Source of the DNA: Deltaproteobacteria bacterium
GTDB taxonomy: Bacteria; Bdellovibrionota; UBA1018
Length of the DNA: 19,386 nt
Direction of reading: 5' to 3'
Assembly: GCA_013286765.1 (NCBI GenBank)
Contig: JABDFB010000037.1
Span: 1 to 19,386 of the forward strand
Shown here one piece after another: positions 6,315 to 14,440 of this stretch; position 1 is the stretch's first letter, and each line of letters starts with the position of its first letter. The notes under the pieces were generated by a model that did not search any database, had not been told where the DNA came from, and worked only from the letters and a program-made list of their open reading frames with translations. Position numbers and translations under genes: made by a program.

Positions 6315-7918
6315 TGGGTCATTTTCAGGTCTTTTACCTATTCAGATTGTATGCTGAAATCAGCTTTCTCTTAGTATTCAGCTGGGCTGTTCTGAAACTC
6401 GCTACCTGGGCCAGGATTCGTTTCGAATTGAAGGTTAGTTTTTCTCACCTGGTTGCCATTGCCCATCTTCTTCTCATTTTTTCTATTTTACTTCCCATCG
6501 GTTTAAATCTATTTCCAAAAGCAACCCTCTTTCGACCGGCTGTTCAGATCTGGTCTGGCACTAGCCCCGTTCTGGGGTCTCAGCGGTATTTATCTATTAG
6601 ATCACCTGCAAAAGATCAGTTCACCTCAAATGGTCGGCAGAGGGTTACTATTTCGGAAAGAGCCTTCATAGTGCTTATGATTGGAATCGCAATTATATCT
6701 ATCAACCTAATTCTCATTTCTTTTCGAAGACTCTTAGCTTTTCATCGCTACCTTCGCACTTTGCCCGTAATCAGAAAGATCGGAAACGTTCAAATTCTTG
6801 CCTCCGATGAGTGCGCGGTAGCGTTTTCGACATGGCTACCAAAACGAGCGCTGGTAGTCATTCCCATGAAATGTCTGGATCACTCTTCAGACTATAGACT
6901 CACTGTATCGCATGAGCTTCAGCACCATCGTCAGGGAGACACGCGGTGGCTCTATCTCACGGAATTTATGAAAGCCACTTTTTTTTGGAATCCGGGAATC
7001 TATAAATTTTCAAAACTATTGGCTCAGCTTCAAGAATTTGCTTGTGATGAATATCTGGTTGGCCGCCGGAACTACTCTTCATATGCATATGGCAGCTGCC
7101 TTCTTCGGGCAGCGGAATCAACGATGGGATTGAAAGGCAGGCTGGTTGGTACCGCCAGTATGGCTGAAATCAATGATCCATCACTACTCAAAAGGAGAAT
7201 CGAAATGATCTTAAATCAACAAAAAAGGCCAAAAGCCTTGGTATCCGCAATATTGACAGTGTCAATAATAACGATTCTGGCTGGAAGTGCTTATGCTGCA
7301 AAGAATTCTATTCAAGATGAAACGCTTACTCTTGAAGAGGCTAAAGCGCTTGCAGTCTCAGCTCAAAAGACATCTAAAATTCCAATTACAATAAATGACC
7401 TGGTTTTAGAAAGGCTAAACTATTTTGTAGGTACGCCTGAGGGACGTAAGTGGATCAAACACGGTTTAGAGCTGATGCCTCTGTACCGCCAAATGATCTT
7501 AGAGAAGATGGACTCGTATTCAGTACCAAAGGAGTTGATAGCGATGCCTCTTTTTGAATCTGGCTTCAAAAATTTGCCACCCACGCCCCCTCAAAAAGGG
7601 GCTGGGATTTGGGAGTTTATTGCGGAAACTGCGAGTAGATACAAACTGGAAGTCAACGATAGAGTAGATGAAAGGCTCCATCCCGTCAAAGAGACTATTG
7701 CTGCCATGGAGTACTTGCGGGATCTCAATCATCAATTCAAGGACTGGCGATTGGCCATCAAAGCTTATAATGAGGGAGAAACTCGTGTCCAAGAACTGAT
7801 CGATCAGTATGGAACGAATGATCCATGGATATTAGAGCGAAAAAGCGGAGGCGAAAGCTATCTTTCCGGTGTGATGGCTGTCATCATTATCCTTAATAAT
7901 CCAACAATAATAAATTAG
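6314..7918 (+). CDS. BlaR1-type M56 metallopeptidase fused to a lytic transglycosylase (SLT) domain
   Basis: 534 residues. The N-terminal part has membrane segments at about 12-30, 44-65, 116-137 and 308-328. The zinc site HELQH (H200, E201, H204) is followed by the M56 block FFWNPGIY and EFACDEYLVG, with E241 or a nearby Glu as third ligand. In BlaR1 this cytoplasmic peptidase inactivates BlaI after the outer sensor is occupied. Here the region after the last membrane segment is not a penicillin-binding domain: residues 395-500 match MltD-like SLT folds, with catalytic-type E415 in FESGF, then KGAGIWEF, VDERLHP and KAYNEGETRV. The expected location is periplasmic, where the domain could bind or cut peptidoglycan. 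It overlaps blaI by one base. A strong hairpin follows the stop. Confidence 0.88.
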   Translation: MGHFQVFYLFRLYAEISFLLVFSWAVLKLATWARIRFELKVSFSHLVAIAHLLLIFSILLPIGLNLFPKATLFRPAVQIWSGTSPVLGSQRYLSIRSPAKDQFTSNGRQRVTISERAFIVLMIGIAIISINLILISFRRLLAFHRYLRTLPVIRKIGNVQILASDECAVAFSTWLPKRALVVIPMKCLDHSSDYRLTVSHELQHHRQGDTRWLYLTEFMKATFFWNPGIYKFSKLLAQLQEFACDEYLVGRRNYSSYAYGSCLLRAAESTMGLKGRLVGTASMAEINDPSLLKRRIEMILNQQKRPKALVSAILTVSIITILAGSAYAAKNSIQDETLTLEEAKALAVSAQKTSKIPITINDLVLERLNYFVGTPEGRKWIKHGLELMPLYRQMILEKMDSYSVPKELIAMPLFESGFKNLPPTPPQKGAGIWEFIAETASRYKLEVNDRVDERLHPVKETIAAMEYLRDLNHQFKDWRLAIKAYNEGETRVQELIDQYGTNDPWILERKSGGESYLSGVMAVIIILNNPTIIN

Positions 7919-7941
7919 AGACCTAAAGACCATGTGTATTC

Positions 7942-7973
7942 GGCCCCTCTTTCCACTTTAGGGAAGGGGGGCC
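7942..7973 (+). terminator. Strong hairpin after the blaI-M56/SLT unit
   Basis: GGCCCCTCTTTCC pairs with GGAAGGGGGGCC plus one base to give a 13-pair stem (two G-U pairs) around the loop ACTTTA. No U-tract follows, so it is not a textbook intrinsic terminator. The G-U pairs become A-C mismatches on the other strand, so the structure favours plus-strand RNA. It lies between convergent genes. Confidence 0.55.
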
Positions 7974-7992
7974 AATAGTGCCATCTAACTGA

Positions 7993-8823
7993 CTAGCGAG
8001 TTTTTGTCTCATCAAAGTAATTATTCTGAATGTTGAGCGGAAGCGTCGAGATAGCCGAGCCTTGATTACATGGGAACTCTACTTCTGTGTCCTTTTGGTA
8101 GTAGGTGAGTTTTAAATAAGTGGACAAGATTCTATCCACGGCGGGAGTAGTTCTTTGAGCCTGGAGCCTCTCCAGAATGGCATCGTCAATTCTTCTTCGA
8201 GACTTCACGCCGTGGTCGTCATAAATCAAGAGTGCTTCCAAGGAGTCAAAACGACCGGAAAGGCAAGTCCTTTCTATCAGGCTCTCATTCTTTCTTTCCT
8301 TGCCGAGGTTTATATCTGCGCCACCTTCATCTACGAGAAATTTGAGCACTCCGAGGTTGCCTCTAATGGCAGCAATTGCTAGCGGAGTTGTATTTTTATT
8401 GGAATCTCGTTTTCTCCCTGTTCCAATTGCGTCGACAGGAACAGGGTGACTCACAAGCGCTTTGACGATCTTTAGACTTTGTTCCGACTCTTTTAGATAT
8501 GCGGCTTTCCAGAGAGCGGTTCGTTCTGACTCATCAGTCAGGGTACCTATATCGATACTTTGTTCTTTTGCTATTTTAAGAAGACGTTGAACTTCTTCAG
8601 CATTACTTTCCTTGATGGCTTTAAAGAGCTCTTCCGGATTGAAAGGACTTACTTTTCTGGCTTCTTCCTTCGTCTCGGGTTCGCTCTTTCCTAAAATAGG
8701 GGCTTGTTTAGGTCCACTCCCACTATCTGTTGCCGTCGTACTTAGAACACCTCCTGCCTGAAGAGCAATTGGAGAGATAGCTACAAAAAGAAGAACAAAT
8801 AATATTACTGATGAGGTTCTCAT
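7993..8823 (-). CDS. Exported ankyrin-repeat protein
   Basis: 276 residues. Residues 1-23 are a signal peptide (MRTSSVILFVLLFVAISPIA, cut near LQAGG). From about 65 to 205 there are degenerate ankyrin repeats: NAEEVQRLLKIAK, RTALWKAAYLKESEQSLKIV, TTPLAIAAIRGNLGVLKFLV with ADINLGKE, and ESLIERTCLSGRFDSLEALL. Ankyrin repeats bind proteins; exported ones are common among effectors and also in periplasmic proteins, so the target is unknown. A good Shine-Dalgarno GGGAG lies six bases before the ATG. The motif YDDHG after the last repeat is echoed in the remnant at 13908..14189. Confidence 0.85.
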   Translation of the reverse strand: MRTSSVILFVLLFVAISPIALQAGGVLSTTATDSGSGPKQAPILGKSEPETKEEARKVSPFNPEELFKAIKESNAEEVQRLLKIAKEQSIDIGTLTDESERTALWKAAYLKESEQSLKIVKALVSHPVPVDAIGTGRKRDSNKNTTPLAIAAIRGNLGVLKFLVDEGGADINLGKERKNESLIERTCLSGRFDSLEALLIYDDHGVKSRRRIDDAILERLQAQRTTPAVDRILSTYLKLTYYQKDTEVEFPCNQGSAISTLPLNIQNNYFDETKTR

Positions 8824-9013
8824 GAAATACTCCCAGATGACCTATTGATGAATCATGGCATCTTAATGGTCTCCAATAGTTGAGAAATGAAAAAGATTCA
8901 AGTGTGGACTTTGGAATAACTCGATTGTAATACATACATGGTACGAAATGAGCCTCTGCTGTCGCTAAAACAGATTTAATAGGCCTCCGTGTGCCTGCGA
9001 GGCGAACGGTCCG

Positions 9014-10807
9014 TCAATCCACAGGAATGGTGGGTTCATCAGGATCGGAGCGGAGCATGGCCTCCAGCTGTTCCGAACTTTGTTTTGAAAGTTTAAAAAA
9101 AGTCTCACGATCATCTTCAAGGAAACGCTTGGCGAGATCGTAAATAGATTTTTGATTATTGACCTGGAAGAACCGAGCCATGGCCTCTGCTTGATCAGGT
9201 TGCATTCCAAGTTTTTTTAAAACCTCAGTTCCGAGCGTGAGTGCACTTCCGGATGTCTCAATCGCCAATTCTGTAATTCCAAGATGAATCATTCGATAGG
9301 CATGAACTCGATCATAAACTCGCGCGAAAATGGGAAGATTTGGATACTGCTGCCGAATCGTCTCCGTGATTTTGGTGGTGGTCTCCGGTTCATCAATGGC
9401 AATAACCAGCGCTTTTGCATGATCAAGACCAGCCGCTCGTAATAGATCAACATTCGAGCCATCTCCAAAGTAGGATTTAATTCCAAAGCGGGCCATAATA
9501 TCGATCTGCTCGGAATCAATATCGAGAACAGTTGAGGCATAACCATTAGCCCGCAGAAATCGAACTAGAGTTTGTCCAAACCTTCCAATTCCTATTACAA
9601 GCACGGGATTATCTTTCTCCGACTGATCTATCTGATCGGGCTGGCGTCTCTCGGTTTTTACACAATCAAGCCGAGACATTGCTTTTTGGACTACCCATTT
9701 CATAAGAAGAGGCGCAACCGCCATTGAGAGCACAATGGAAAGAGTAAGTGTCTGGGCCAGACTTTCGGCTATTAAATTGCCCGCCTGAGCCAGCACGACA
9801 AAAGCAAATTCGCCGCCTCCTGCCAGGGAAATCGCAAAAAGGAGGCTTTCTGGTGGCCTCATTTTTGAAAACCGGCCGATGCCATAAGCCAAGATCGCTT
9901 TAATTCCGACAATCCCTAGGATCCACTGTGCGATTACCATTGGTTTTTCAACAAGTAGTCCGATCTGAATACTGGATCCAATTGTAATAAAGAAAAGACC
10001 AAGTAGGAGGCCCTTAAAGGGCGCGATGTCTGCTTCAATTTGATGCTTAAACTCGCTATCCGCAAGAACTACGCCGGCTAGAAATGCGCCGAGTGCAGGA
10101 GAAAGATCTACGGCGTGCATTAAACCTGCTGCTGCAACAACAATTAAAAGAGCAAGGGCAGTGAATGTTTCGTTCGATTTAGTACGTGACACAAGTTTAA
10201 ATAAAGGACGCATCAAAAAACGCCCCACAGCAACGACTGCTCCGACAGCAGCAAAAACTAAGAGGGCTTTTCTCCCGGGTGAAAATTCGAGTAAACCAAA
10301 GCTATCTGCTTTTAGAAAGGGGAGAATCGCAAGCATAGGAATTACAGCCATGTCCTGAAAGAGAAGAACCGCAAGAGCTCTTTCACCGCCAGTACTTTTC
10401 ATATAACCCAGCTCTTGCAGAGTTTGTAGGGCGATGGCGGTGGAAGAGATTGAAATAATCATTCCCACAGTTAAGGATGTTATCCACGTTGAATTAAAGA
10501 ATAAGCCGATGCCAGAAAAGACAAAAATGGCGCTGAAAACTTGAATGGATCCTAGGCCAAAAATTGGCCCTCGGAGTTTCCAGAGGAGCTTTGGACTGAG
10601 TTCAAGCCCAATTAGAAGAAGCATCATCGTTACGCCCAATTCAGCGAGTTTAGACGTGTCTTCGACGCTGTTTGTCAACAAAGCAAAGCCGTGCGGGCCA
10701 ATGATCGCCCCAGCAATTAAATAACCGATCACAGAACCGAGCCCCAATTGTTTTGAAATTGGGACAACGACAACCATAGCAATCAGTAAGGTCAATAGAT
10801 CTTGCAT
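9014..10807 (-). CDS. Kef-type monovalent cation:proton antiporter (CPA2) with RCK domain
   Basis: 597 residues, the usual length for KefB/KefC-like proteins. Residues 1-385 are the multi-helix CPA2 exchanger (VIGYLIAGAIIGPHG, MMLLLIGLELSPKLLWKLRG, ALAVLLFQDMAVIPML, LSPALGAFLAGVVLADSEF). Residues 400-520 are an RCK/TrkA-N domain with the nucleotide motif G406-x-G408-x-x-G411 and an acidic end of strand two (D429/D431). It exchanges K+ or Na+ for H+ at the inner membrane, gated by nucleotide or another ligand on the RCK domain. Whether glutathione adducts gate it, as in enteric KefB/C, cannot be seen. A TATAAT box lies only six bases upstream of the ATG, so the mRNA may be leaderless or start further downstream. 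Confidence 0.93.
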   Translation of the reverse strand: MQDLLTLLIAMVVVVPISKQLGLGSVIGYLIAGAIIGPHGFALLTNSVEDTSKLAELGVTMMLLLIGLELSPKLLWKLRGPIFGLGSIQVFSAIFVFSGIGLFFNSTWITSLTVGMIISISSTAIALQTLQELGYMKSTGGERALAVLLFQDMAVIPMLAILPFLKADSFGLLEFSPGRKALLVFAAVGAVVAVGRFLMRPLFKLVSRTKSNETFTALALLIVVAAAGLMHAVDLSPALGAFLAGVVLADSEFKHQIEADIAPFKGLLLGLFFITIGSSIQIGLLVEKPMVIAQWILGIVGIKAILAYGIGRFSKMRPPESLLFAISLAGGGEFAFVVLAQAGNLIAESLAQTLTLSIVLSMAVAPLLMKWVVQKAMSRLDCVKTERRQPDQIDQSEKDNPVLVIGIGRFGQTLVRFLRANGYASTVLDIDSEQIDIMARFGIKSYFGDGSNVDLLRAAGLDHAKALVIAIDEPETTTKITETIRQQYPNLPIFARVYDRVHAYRMIHLGITELAIETSGSALTLGTEVLKKLGMQPDQAEAMARFFQVNNQKSIYDLAKRFLEDDRETFFKLSKQSSEQLEAMLRSDPDEPTIPVD

Positions 10808-10875
10808 AGGACTATTATACGGAGTTTAGGGTCACTTACGTTTATTAAATTAAGAATGCAACGTGCTAATTTGGA

Positions 10876-11931
10876 TTATTTAGAAGCACCCACTTCATGG
10901 TAACCGTAATCGGTAATTAGGCTTTTCCCGATCCCTGGTAGATGGTTCATCCCCACAAGGACCAAGATCGCTTTTGCATTGGGCCTGATTTGAAGAGCAT
11001 GGTCGATTCTCTTAGCCATGATTATATCTCGGGCTTCAATCGTAGCGACGGCTTTGTTATCAAAATCCATAGTACGAAAGAGAAAAGTCAATACTGGCGA
11101 TATAATTCCAAGAGTTGAAAAGGCATAGAGCTTCGTCGCATCTTCGTCTGCAATTGGATAGGGGAATCTCTCACGGGCCAAGTAAGTAAGTACGAACGTT
11201 CCTAGGGACGTGTAAAAAATTTTTGTTCCGTCGGATACTGCGGTGTAAGCGAGTTCAAGATAAGAGTTAAAGTCCTGGGATTGCTCAGTCATGGGTTCAA
11301 ACATTTCTAGATTGACGTATTCCGCCTTATTCTCAAAAATTCTGATACGAAGTCTATTTATAAAGTCATCGAAGTCTTCAAAACCGATGGTTGAATCTTC
11401 AGCGTATCCGAGTGAAATGACGAATTTTTTCGCCTCCTGGTCAGGGATCAATCCAACGGAAAAAGGGGAATTTTCGATTCTGAAAGTGTTTGGATCCTTT
11501 TCATAATTAACTAAGACTTTCAACAGAGTCGCTTCTGAATGGGAAGTGCCAGCTTTTTGTGAATAGGAAAAATCGCGGAAGTCTTGGATTGAACTTGGAT
11601 AGGGGAACTCTAGTCCACCCAATATTCGATAAATAATTTGTAAAGCTACTGCGGCATTTCGACTGAGTTTCAGTCCTTCTAAACCAAATAAATTGAAATG
11701 TGTGATGACGTTTTTCCCTAGGTCGCTTCCTGCTCTGTCTTTAATGTGCGTTTCCCCGAAAAGGACGACGGTTTGAGTACCAAGGATCGTCTCTTTTTCG
11801 ACTATTTTGTATTGGTACAGAGGGCACGCAGCAGTAGCCTCGAGCGCCTCGATAGCTTTTGGAGGGAGGTTGATGGCCTGTGCGGTGGACGCTAGAATAA
11901 TTAGGGGAGGAATAAGAAAATTGCGCAACAT
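10876..11931 (-). CDS. Exported TraB/Tiki-superfamily protein
   Basis: 351 residues with a signal peptide (MLRNFLIPPLIILASTAQA). Two GxxH motifs mark the Tiki/TraB/EreA/ChaN superfamily: GETH at 59-62 and GMNH at 327-330, the latter in ILVLVGMNHLPGIGKSL. GLEG near residue 83-86 and EARDIIMAKRI (299-309) fit the conserved Glu and Arg. Members include metal-dependent peptidases and proteins of unknown activity, so a periplasmic hydrolase is plausible but not shown. The middle (about 100-270) is divergent. It starts just inside a nine-base inverted repeat and has no clear Shine-Dalgarno sequence. Confidence 0.75.
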   Translation of the reverse strand: MLRNFLIPPLIILASTAQAINLPPKAIEALEATAACPLYQYKIVEKETILGTQTVVLFGETHIKDRAGSDLGKNVITHFNLFGLEGLKLSRNAAVALQIIYRILGGLEFPYPSSIQDFRDFSYSQKAGTSHSEATLLKVLVNYEKDPNTFRIENSPFSVGLIPDQEAKKFVISLGYAEDSTIGFEDFDDFINRLRIRIFENKAEYVNLEMFEPMTEQSQDFNSYLELAYTAVSDGTKIFYTSLGTFVLTYLARERFPYPIADEDATKLYAFSTLGIISPVLTFLFRTMDFDNKAVATIEARDIIMAKRIDHALQIRPNAKAILVLVGMNHLPGIGKSLITDYGYHEVGASK

Positions 11932-11944
11932 TTACAGCTGAATA

Positions 11945-11999
11945 ACGCACCATGCTAAAATAGTCAACTATAGCTATATTAAATGCAAAGATGGTGCGT
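11945..11999. promoter_or_regulatory. Long-arm inverted repeat between divergent exported-protein genes
   Basis: ACGCACCAT (11945-11953) and ATGGTGCGT (11991-11999) are exact nine-base inverted arms with 37 bases between. Inside are the dyads ATAGT-CA-ACTAT and the palindrome TATAGCTATA. The TraB-like gene starts 13 bases to the left and the kinase gene 70 bases to the right, so the site could control both. Confidence 0.45.
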
Positions 12000-12068
12000 C
12001 AGTTTGGAATAAGTGTCATTTTAGACACGTCTACTACAATATAAATAAAGTTAATATAATAATAGGAT

Positions 12069-13892
12069 ATGAGAAAAAATAGCATCCATATCGTTGTAAG
12101 GCTCGGATTTTTGGTAGTTATTCTTTTTAGTCTGGCTTTTGATAAAACTATTTTGGCCGGATCGACGTTGGACACGAAACAGCCTGATTGCGCAGAACAA
12201 GGTATGACTTCTCCGAAGCCCAGTCGTTGGAGTGGATTTACTGGACTTATTTCTAAAATTTGTGGAACTAGTAAAAACGGAAAAAAGAAGAAACAAGGTA
12301 GTGTAGAAAACTCTGACGAAGAATCCGATAGAAAATCAGACGACTCTCCGAATTCGGATAGTGATCGAGCTCTTACTGATTACATGGCTGAAGTGAACGT
12401 TGCAAAAGTTTTTGAACTGATGAAAACTAGTTTTCTTGATAATAAACGACGCGACCTGGTAGCTAAATGGAAAAGCGAGAAATTGGCAGAGAAGGAGAGG
12501 ACGACAAAGCAAGGTATAGTCTATAGGGAGGTCGTTCTCACGGAAGAAGAAAAGAAAGCCATTGAAGCTGAAGGTGCGAAGGTAGCACTGACAGATAAAG
12601 AGCTAGAAGGGATTAGAGAAAAGGTAGAAGAAGAACGTCTAAACCTAAGAGGTAATGCCGAAAACGCAAGTCAACATCTGCGAAATCTGATCAATCAGAT
12701 AAAAAAACAGAAAAATAGTACGATCCCGGAAAATATTCAAAAGAATGTTCGGCATGTCTCCCCGATCGGAAATTTTGCTTTTTGGAAACAAGGCCAAAAA
12801 ATAATTATCTATTATACCGGGCAGGATAAATATGGCGTGCCAGACAAGCTTGTATCCTTGGGAGAAGGAGGAGGAAAAAAGGTCTATCCAGCGCTACAGT
12901 ACAGCGAAAGACAGGGCTATGAACCGATCGTATTAAAGGCAAACAAAGCAATGGTGCCAGGAGCAACCGATATGTGGAATAAAGAGGGGAATTTGGAAAA
13001 AGGAATAAGAACCCTCTCGCCTTCTGGACGCCTTGTGATTTCCGGGAATATGGCTGATCCCAATTACAGATACAGCCCGCGATACGAAGGCAATTTTTCA
13101 AAATTATTGGATTCTGGCTGGTTAAAACCAGAAGATGATTCTAAGTTGGCCGATCTCATGGCTAAAGCGACTGAAGGTATTCTGGACCTCCATCGCGGAA
13201 ACGTTTGTCACCGTGATATTCATCCAGATAACTTTGTATTTAATAAAGCGCCTAACGATCAATCCATTGTAGAGAAGGTGGGAGTTATTGATTTTGGTAT
13301 TTCTCAAAAATTTGGAAAACTTGGAAAGTACTTTAAAAATAAAGTTCTCTTGGGCGCGCACCCGACTCATCTGTCTCCAGAATCTTTTGTAGATAAGGTG
13401 ACATTTAATAGTTGTATGAAACAAGACGTTTTTGCCCTTGGCGTGGTAGCGCTCCAGTTCTATTCTAAAATGAAAGGTAAGCAAGGACTCTTGCCGGAAG
13501 ATAAATGTAAGTTAACAGCCCTACTCCAGGATCAGGAGGGTGAATTACGAGCTATGCGCGAGCGCCATCAGGCTGAAGCAAACGCTATACCCAAGGACCA
13601 GGATAAAAAATATGATGCTTTGCGGGCGCGCCAGAGGACTGAAGAAGCAGCTTCTCAAAAGCGTGGAATGGAAAAGTATTTTGCTGAGCAGCTCCCGCAA
13701 TGCATCGATGGTCCTAGTGGTACTATAGAAGAACTTGAAAAGCTCGCTGACAAAGACCCTGCATGTACTGGTAAAAAAGACTGTCTCCCGAAAGTCATTG
13801 CAGATTCACTAAGATCAAATCCAAAAAAACGGATTGACTCCAAAGAATTGGTCCAGAGACTAAAAAACCTGAGTTCACCAAATAGCCGGTAA
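12069..13892 (+). CDS. Exported eukaryotic-like Ser/Thr protein kinase
   Basis: 607 residues. A signal peptide or anchor occupies 1-30 (VVRLGFLVVILFSLAF core, cut near ILAG). Residues 68-215 are charged and probably coiled-coil. The kinase domain spans about 258-600: glycine loop LGEGGGKKV (264-272), Lys290 in VLK, catalytic loop H381-R382-D383 with N388, D408-F409-G410, SPE (436-438) in place of APE, D453 in the helix-F position of DVFALGVV, and RIDSKELVQRL near the end. All residues needed for phosphotransfer are present. A charged helical insert lies at 485-535. Because the periplasm lacks ATP, an exported kinase would act only after delivery into another cell; that is inference. AGGAT precedes the ATG closely. 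Confidence 0.88.
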   Translation: MRKNSIHIVVRLGFLVVILFSLAFDKTILAGSTLDTKQPDCAEQGMTSPKPSRWSGFTGLISKICGTSKNGKKKKQGSVENSDEESDRKSDDSPNSDSDRALTDYMAEVNVAKVFELMKTSFLDNKRRDLVAKWKSEKLAEKERTTKQGIVYREVVLTEEEKKAIEAEGAKVALTDKELEGIREKVEEERLNLRGNAENASQHLRNLINQIKKQKNSTIPENIQKNVRHVSPIGNFAFWKQGQKIIIYYTGQDKYGVPDKLVSLGEGGGKKVYPALQYSERQGYEPIVLKANKAMVPGATDMWNKEGNLEKGIRTLSPSGRLVISGNMADPNYRYSPRYEGNFSKLLDSGWLKPEDDSKLADLMAKATEGILDLHRGNVCHRDIHPDNFVFNKAPNDQSIVEKVGVIDFGISQKFGKLGKYFKNKVLLGAHPTHLSPESFVDKVTFNSCMKQDVFALGVVALQFYSKMKGKQGLLPEDKCKLTALLQDQEGELRAMRERHQAEANAIPKDQDKKYDALRARQRTEEAASQKRGMEKYFAEQLPQCIDGPSGTIEELEKLADKDPACTGKKDCLPKVIADSLRSNPKKRIDSKELVQRLKNLSSPNSR

Positions 13893-13907
13893 GCCCTAAA
13901 TAGTTAT

Positions 13908-14189
13908 TTAGCGCATCCGCCTTGCCATTTCGAGGGCGCCTTTTGCGTTCAATCGATCCATTCCGTATTTTCGGTGCGATTCTCTGATTCTTTCTTTGCT
14001 GTAGCGGCCGGAGGCTTCGAGTTTATCTGCTGTTAGATCTGTCACCGCAAAAGGTAATCCGTGGTCATCAAACAAAATGAGTGTTGCACCCTTCAGAACC
14101 GCTTCGGTGAGTTCGGCATTGGTCAGATCGGGAGAAGCTCCGAAAGGCAGATTTACGAAAGTGGCTACCAGCAGGATAAGTCGTGGAAT
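13908..14189 (-). pseudogene. Start-less small exported-protein ORF, probably decayed
   Basis: The minus strand is open from 14234 to a TAA at 13908-13910. It contains a signal-peptide-like start (PRLILLVATFVNLPFGASP) and a sensible protein after it: LTNAELTEAVLKGATLILF, DDHGLPFAVTDLTADKLEAS, then a basic helix ending EMARRMR. No ATG, GTG or TTG precedes the hydrophobic part. The most natural start is ATT at 14189-14187, one base from ATG. Either it uses a rare start or the start codon is mutated. LILFDDHG resembles LLIYDDHG in the ankyrin protein at 7993..8823, suggesting common ancestry with its C-terminal repeat. No Shine-Dalgarno sequence is visible. Confidence 0.55.
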
Positions 14190-14190
14190 A

Positions 14191-14232
14191 TAAACTAAAA
14201 TAGTAATAAAATAAATAAAGTATTTTAGTTTA
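14191..14232. promoter_or_regulatory. 12-base inverted repeat with TTAGTT half-sites
   Basis: TAAACTAAAATA (14191-14202) and TATTTTAGTTTA (14221-14232) are exact inverted arms with 18 bases between. They contain AACTAA and TTAGTT, the half-sites of the blaI operators, and TTAGT repeats twice more to the right. The site lies between the start-less ORF and the 754-residue protein gene. The 200 bases from here to 14440 are very AT-rich and hold no gene. Confidence 0.45.
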
Positions 14233-14440
14233 GTTTAGTAATGCGTAATGCTTGTTTTCAGCTCACATCAAGCTCAAGATAGTTCATCGGAATTTATAAT
14301 TTCAAGAATAAAAATATTACAAAACATAGAAATAATAATTTTAAATATTTATTTTATAGATTTTTAATCGCTTCTATTCTAGTAGGTCTTAGTTTGACTA
14401 GAGTCTAAGTGAAATAACTGGAAGAGATAGTGAGAGAGTT

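Noticed and set aside
2815..13910. Octamer GTTATTTA at 2815, 3715, 3757 and 13903 as a common regulatory site
   Set aside because: Seven of eight bases are A or T; roughly one to two copies are expected by chance, and the positions relative to genes are inconsistent.
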